Source of the DNA: Leptolyngbya sp. PCC 7375
GTDB taxonomy: Bacteria; Cyanobacteriota; Cyanobacteriia; Phormidesmidales; Phormidesmidaceae
Length of the DNA stretch: 64,000 nt
Assembly: GCF_000316115.1 (NCBI RefSeq)
Contig: NZ_JH993797.1
Location: 5,504,486-5,568,485, forward strand
Reading direction: 5' to 3'
Part shown: one piece after another, positions 60,573 through 64,000 of the stretch
Layout: each line of letters begins with the position of its first letter
How positions within the stretch are numbered: position 1 is the first letter of the stretch
The notes under the pieces: model-generated
Databases searched by the model: none
What the model was told of the DNA's origin: nothing
What the model saw: only the letters and a program-made list of their open reading frames with translations
Made by a program: the position numbers and the translations under genes

Positions 60573-61010
60573 TTACGGATCCGCAGGTGGCAAAATCTCT
60601 ACATCAACAGTTTTGACGCTTTCTGTAGAGTCATTATCAGCATTGGCCACATCAACATTAATCACATCAACATCAATCGTACCCTCAGGGGTCATCCGGG
60701 AAAAAGCACCATTACTGACCTGTAGCTGTACACCGCAACTCGGACAGGAAAGTGGCATTTTGTTCAGCCCAGTCAACGGTTGAGAACAGGATGGACATGC
60801 TCCTTCCACTAAATTACGTCGTAGCCAGAACTGAACACCCACCACCAAAACAATAGGTACCAGAATCAGCAGCAAGAGCAGAACGAGCAAAGACTTGAAT
60901 AACCAGCCAACGCCAACAGTCGTGATCAGTGCCAAACCAGCCGCAAACATTAACCAACACCCAATGCCAGAAAAGTTGAGCTGTAACTGTCTAAAACCGT
61001 TGGGAGCCAT
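60573..61010 (-). CDS. Membrane protein with zinc-ribbon
   Basis: The 145-residue protein has two adjacent membrane helices (about 15-34, about 38-60) and then a C-x2-C...C-x2-C zinc ribbon (ACPSC ... SCPSCG, about 71-93). An acidic C-terminal tail follows. It is a membrane-anchored zinc-ribbon of unknown function. The start is ATG. Confidence 0.7.
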   Translation of the reverse strand: MAPNGFRQLQLNFSGIGCWLMFAAGLALITTVGVGWLFKSLLVLLLLLILVPIVLVVGVQFWLRRNLVEGACPSCSQPLTGLNKMPLSCPSCGVQLQVSNGAFSRMTPEGTIDVDVINVDVANADNDSTESVKTVDVEILPPADP

Positions 61011-61073
61011 ATTGCCGCCTCCTATGGTACTGGGATCTATATTCTATAGTGTCTACCCCTTTGCCTTGGCTGA

Positions 61074-62261
61074 TTAGTTTGTCGGGATACTGCTACTTGA
61101 TTGATTGAGGTCTTTTACGTTGGGCTTAGGAGCACCCTCTAAAAGATGCTGTAGCTGCTGAATCAACGCCGTCTTACTAAACGTTGCTAACGTTTGTTCC
61201 CGCAACCAAGGACCGTCGCAACGACGATCATCTCCTTGTAACGCTTCTATACAAGCAACTGCTACAGCATCAGGATCGCGATGGGGGACACGCCATCCCA
61301 AACGGCCATCTTGCAGCGGATCAGCAGAACCATCATCATCACCAGAAATAACTGGAATACCACAGGCCATGGCTTCTAGATAAACAATGCCAAACCCTTC
61401 TTGGGAGGGCATAACATAGACGTCTGCCAGACGATAGTGCTCCACTAGCTCCTCGTTAGGAACAAAGCCTGCAAAGACAACTCGATCCGCCACACCTAAA
61501 TCATTTGCTAGCTGAGCTAACCGAGGCTGATCATCGCCACGACCAATCACTAAATATTTCACATTCGGATAGACTTTTGCGATCGCAGGCAGCGCCCGTA
61601 TCGTCACATCCACTCCCTTATAGGGATCACCGCGCCATAGTCGGGCTACTGTCATTAACACTCGTGCATCGCTCAACCCATAACGCTGCTGTAGTGGCAA
61701 GGATGCGATCGCCGGTGTAAAACCTTGACCATCCACTGTACAAGGGAGTATCTCAATGCGCTCAGCTTCTAGGTTATTGGCCTTACAGGCCAAGTCTCGA
61801 CTATACCGGCTGATTGTCCAAATATGATCGGCCGCTCGCAAAGCATTTCCTTCAGCTAGCCCAAGAGGAAACCAAACTTCTTTTCCATAGGTGAGCACTG
61901 TGTAAGGCACCCTGGCTAACCAAGCCAACTGACGCGTCATCACCGCCAGGTTAATATGTCCACAAAATAGATGTCGTGGACGCTGAAGCAACAGGTGCAG
62001 CCCTAAAGCCAACGAAAACCGAATCCGATCGAACATCGGATGCCCTGACTGAAAGCAATGAACTTTAAAACGCGATGAAAATTCAGAGGGAATACTATCG
62101 TGACGATCACGCAACAAAAAAATATCCGCTGCCGCAGATGAATTAGAGGCTAAATACGCCGTTAAGATATCTTTGATATACGACTGAATTCCGCCTTCGC
62201 AACCAAATACTTCTATAAAAACGAATGTATCTTTTGCCCATATCCTGCGAGCTAATTGCAT
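61074..62261 (-). CDS. Glycosyltransferase family 4 protein
   Basis: The ATG at 62261 (395 residues) has GGAG 8 nt upstream, better than the TTG at 62267. It is a GT-B protein: CEGGIQSYIKDIL (N-terminal glycine loop), VLMTVARLWRGDPYKGVDVTIRAL (nucleotide-sugar region, about 206-229), KYLVIGRGDDQPRL, VVFAGFVPNEELVEHYRLADVYVMPSQEGFGIVYLEAMACGIPVISG with the E-x7-E motif (EGFGIVYLE). It would add a sugar to a cell-surface polysaccharide or glycolipid; donor and acceptor are unknown. Confidence 0.92.
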   Translation of the reverse strand: MQLARRIWAKDTFVFIEVFGCEGGIQSYIKDILTAYLASNSSAAADIFLLRDRHDSIPSEFSSRFKVHCFQSGHPMFDRIRFSLALGLHLLLQRPRHLFCGHINLAVMTRQLAWLARVPYTVLTYGKEVWFPLGLAEGNALRAADHIWTISRYSRDLACKANNLEAERIEILPCTVDGQGFTPAIASLPLQQRYGLSDARVLMTVARLWRGDPYKGVDVTIRALPAIAKVYPNVKYLVIGRGDDQPRLAQLANDLGVADRVVFAGFVPNEELVEHYRLADVYVMPSQEGFGIVYLEAMACGIPVISGDDDGSADPLQDGRLGWRVPHRDPDAVAVACIEALQGDDRRCDGPWLREQTLATFSKTALIQQLQHLLEGAPKPNVKDLNQSSSSIPTN

Positions 62262-62383
62262 GTGCAAAGCTCCATTTTTGTATATTACTTAGAACACCCA
62301 TCACCTAATGATGAGACAACAAAATAGCTTCAGATGAGTGAATTCCTCAGCAAATTTAATAAGTTATTTAAAAGCTTTAAACC

Positions 62384-62803
62384 TTACGAAGGCGTTGAAC
62401 ATTTAACAATTCGGAGGCAATTACGCCCTAAATCATTACGTTCATAGTTTACATCGGCCAATCGCCGCATCAAAAACCAACCATAACCACCTACCGTGAG
62501 TGTCCCCGGTTTTCGTTCTGGCAATTTATCAGGGTCAAACGGTTGACCCATATCCCATACTTGGACTTCTAATTTTTCTTGCCAGAGAAATAAATCTATT
62601 TCAATAGGTGTATCCGCAGGTAAGCCCTTGTGTGCATGCCTAACGGCATTGGTAAAACCTTCCGCCAAGGCCAAATTTACTTGATCAAAAACAGCCTCAA
62701 GCCATGGCAGTTGTGACGCAGAACAAAAACGATCAAACCACTGCTGAACTTGAGTTAGGTCTTCTAGCTTACTTTGAACTATCAACTGATCTTGCTTTAA
62801 CAT
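62384..62803 (-). CDS. RsbW-like serine/threonine kinase / anti-sigma factor (HATPase_c_2)
   Basis: The 139-residue protein is a GHKL ATPase-like fold: N box ALAEGFTNAVRHAHKG (about 46-61), G1 VWDMGQPFDPDKL (about 82-94) and G2 GGYGWFLMRRLADVNYE (about 104-120). Such proteins phosphorylate anti-anti-sigma factors or bind sigma factors. No cognate antagonist is adjacent. In this window the only alternative sigma factor is SigF, at 41.7 kb; a link between them is speculative. Confidence 0.85.
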   Translation of the reverse strand: MLKQDQLIVQSKLEDLTQVQQWFDRFCSASQLPWLEAVFDQVNLALAEGFTNAVRHAHKGLPADTPIEIDLFLWQEKLEVQVWDMGQPFDPDKLPERKPGTLTVGGYGWFLMRRLADVNYERNDLGRNCLRIVKCSTPS

Positions 62804-62912
62804 GTCCGACTAACCGGCACGTTCGCACCAATAGTTTGCCCGAAATCAACCAAAAAATCGATAGATAAGCCTAGGAGAGTAGATGTCTTAGCTGTATCTT
62901 GACACATTAAAA

Positions 62913-62957
62913 AGCTTCTTGAAAATTCGCAAATACATAGCGAAAATTCAAGAAGCT
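62913..62957 (-). terminator. Terminator of the petB-petD transcript
   Basis: AGCTTCTTGAA with AATTCGC (62913-62930) pairs with its partner at 62940-62957; the 18-nt stem has two central mismatches. On the minus strand it is followed by TTTTAA. Confidence 0.8.
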
Positions 62958-62990
62958 AATGTTAATGACCTAAGACAGAGAAATCAACGC

Positions 62991-63473
62991 CTAGAACAAA
63001 CCTAGAGTTAAAGACTTATCGATAGGTAGAGCTGCACCAATGCCTAACCAAAGAGTGGCTAGGGTACCAAACAAGAACACTGCTGTCGCAACCGGACGAC
63101 GGAATGGATTCTGGAACTTGTTTACATTTTCAATGAAAGGAATAAGTATCAGACCAAGGGGAATCGCTGTTTGCAAAGCAATTCCTAGAAGCTTGTTAGG
63201 TACAATTCGTAGAATCTGGAATGCAGGATAGAGATACCACTCAGGAAGAATCTCAAGGGGTGTAGCGAAAGGATTAGCAGGCTCACCTACAAGAGCAGGA
63301 TCTAAAACTGCTAAAGCTACGCAGCATGCAATGCTACCTAGGATCACTACGGGAAAAATGTATAGCAAATCATTGGGCCAAGCAGGTTCACCATAATAAT
63401 TGTGACCCATACCCTGCTTCAGCTTCTCTCTAAGTTGAGGATCACTGAGGTCAGGCTTCTTAATCGTTGCCAT
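62991..63473 (-). CDS. petD: Cytochrome b6-f complex subunit IV
   Basis: The 160-residue protein has the full usual length. It starts MATIKKPDLSDPQLREKLKQGMGHNYYGEPAWPNDLLYIFP, then has membrane helices (about 36-56, 95-115 and 131-150), with LEILPEWYLYPAFQILRIVPNKLLG (about 74-98; the PEWY quinol-site motif intact). It carries the Qo site with petB. It is transcribed after petB. Confidence 0.98.
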   Translation of the reverse strand: MATIKKPDLSDPQLREKLKQGMGHNYYGEPAWPNDLLYIFPVVILGSIACCVALAVLDPALVGEPANPFATPLEILPEWYLYPAFQILRIVPNKLLGIALQTAIPLGLILIPFIENVNKFQNPFRRPVATAVFLFGTLATLWLGIGAALPIDKSLTLGLF

Positions 63474-63634
63474 AGCTCAAATCGTCTCCTAATTTACCTC
63501 TGAACAGAATGCGCGACTTGGTAGAAATAGCTTAACCCTGAATCAAGATTGAGGCCACACTTGGCAAAGAACCCAAACATTTAACCACAATCGAAGAGCA
63601 GCTAAGCGCTGGCCAGGGTCAAGCAACTAATCCC

Positions 63635-64000
63635 TTACAAGGGACCAGAAATACCTTGCTTACGAATCATCAAAAAGTGAGTCAACATAAACACGGCCAT
63701 CAGCCAAGGCAACACAAATGTGTGAAGGCTGTAGAAACGAGTCAGAGTTGACTGACCAACGCTCTCACCACCGCGAATAAACTCAACCATCAAACCGCCC
63801 ACAACAGGAATCGCACTAGGCACACCCGATACGATCTTTACAGCCCAGTAACCAACCTGGTCCCAAGGTAAAGAATAGCCTGTCACACCAAAGGAAACAG
63901 TGATAACGGCCATGATGACACCAGTTACCCAAGTCAATTCACGGGGATTTTTGAAACCGCCAGTGAGGTAAACCCGAAAAACGTGGAGAATCATCATCAA
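63635..64000 (-). CDS. petB: Cytochrome b6 (N-terminus outside window)
   Basis: Only the last 121 residues are present; the frame runs off the right edge. Haem-ligand His residues are visible in MMILHVFRVYLTGGFK and in FYSLHTFVLPWLMAVFMLTHFLM. The WVTGVIMAVITVSFGVTGYSLPWDQVGYWAVKIVSGVP segment is diagnostic for cytochrome b6. A 161-bp spacer separates it from petD, the standard petBD order. Confidence 0.97.
   Translation of the reverse strand: MMMILHVFRVYLTGGFKNPRELTWVTGVIMAVITVSFGVTGYSLPWDQVGYWAVKIVSGVPSAIPVVGGLMVEFIRGGESVGQSTLTRFYSLHTFVLPWLMAVFMLTHFLMIRKQGISGPL

Noticed and set aside
1..64000. CRISPR arrays, rRNA genes, insertion sequences or prophage
   Set aside because: No regularly spaced repeats, no rRNA-like sequence, no transposase, integrase or phage structural genes were seen in the window.

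Overview
The window is cyanobacterial chromosome. It encodes photosynthesis genes found together only in cyanobacteria and plastids: psbO, psaE, petB/petD, chlH, ndhO, a high-light-inducible (Hli) protein and a Ycf20-family protein. It also has the cyanobacterial rplS-trnW-secE-nusG-rplK-rplA-rplJ-rplL block and many copies of the HIP1 octamer GCGATCGC. Dispersed palindromic repeats, a caspase/STAND/WD40 protein and a Uma2-family protein fit a fairly large genome, perhaps a Leptolyngbya-like or other filamentous strain. The genus cannot be fixed from this sequence alone. No insertion sequence, prophage, CRISPR array, rRNA or integrase was seen; this is ordinary chromosome with some accessory genes.

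Layout. 1-2.7 kb: the end of an iron-sulfur aldo/keto reductase, a ferrochelatase-like protein with a very His-rich tail, an SRPBCC protein and a small zinc-ribbon protein. 3.2-5.5 kb: a tight three-gene unit (DICT sensor with a degenerate HD-GYP domain, a pentapeptide-repeat protein, a two-helix membrane protein). 5.5-9.2 kb: a Pho-box-like array, a PstS/SphX phosphate-binding protein, then two related TonB-like proteins. 9.3-14.4 kb: map, diverging from the ribosomal/secretion/antitermination block with tRNA-Trp. 14.4-19 kb: a repeat element, an amino-acid-type periplasmic binding protein with a TPR segment, a ChaN-like protein and an aldo/keto reductase. 19-24.1 kb: a 1456-residue caspase-STAND-WD40 protein and a Uma2 protein. 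24.1-33.1 kb: an inositol-phosphatase-family protein, a HEAT protein, an acyltransferase, alanine dehydrogenase, Hli, an SLH porin, dnaK and an epimerase. 33.2-38 kb: a perfect 40-bp palindrome, chlH, its terminator, a second copy of the repeat element and a possible 48-residue protein. 38-47 kb: a GHL10-type glycosidase, psbO, sigF with a PilP-like lipoprotein, psaE, mutM, ndhO, mdh and lipA. 47-57.5 kb: an L,D-transpeptidase, tsaB, several membrane or unknown proteins, a Ca2+/H+ antiporter, an alpha/beta hydrolase ending in a 44-bp palindrome, a class IV aminotransferase, ftsH, KDPG aldolase and ycf20. 57.4-64 kb: an RDD/pentapeptide fusion, a secreted protein, a glycosyltransferase, an RsbW-like kinase-fold protein, petD and the end of petB.

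Most genes are housekeeping and stand alone or in pairs. The clear functional groups are the translation block, petB-petD, sigF with the PilP-like lipoprotein, and the phosphate-linked pstS followed by the TonB-like pair. The best candidates for unexplored biology are the DICT/HD*/pentapeptide/membrane unit, the caspase-STAND-WD40 protein, the TonB-like pair beside PstS, and three non-coding structures: the MITE-like element in two copies, the 40-bp palindrome before chlH and the 44-bp palindrome at a stop codon. All assignments come from reading the sequence and recalling families; no database search was run.
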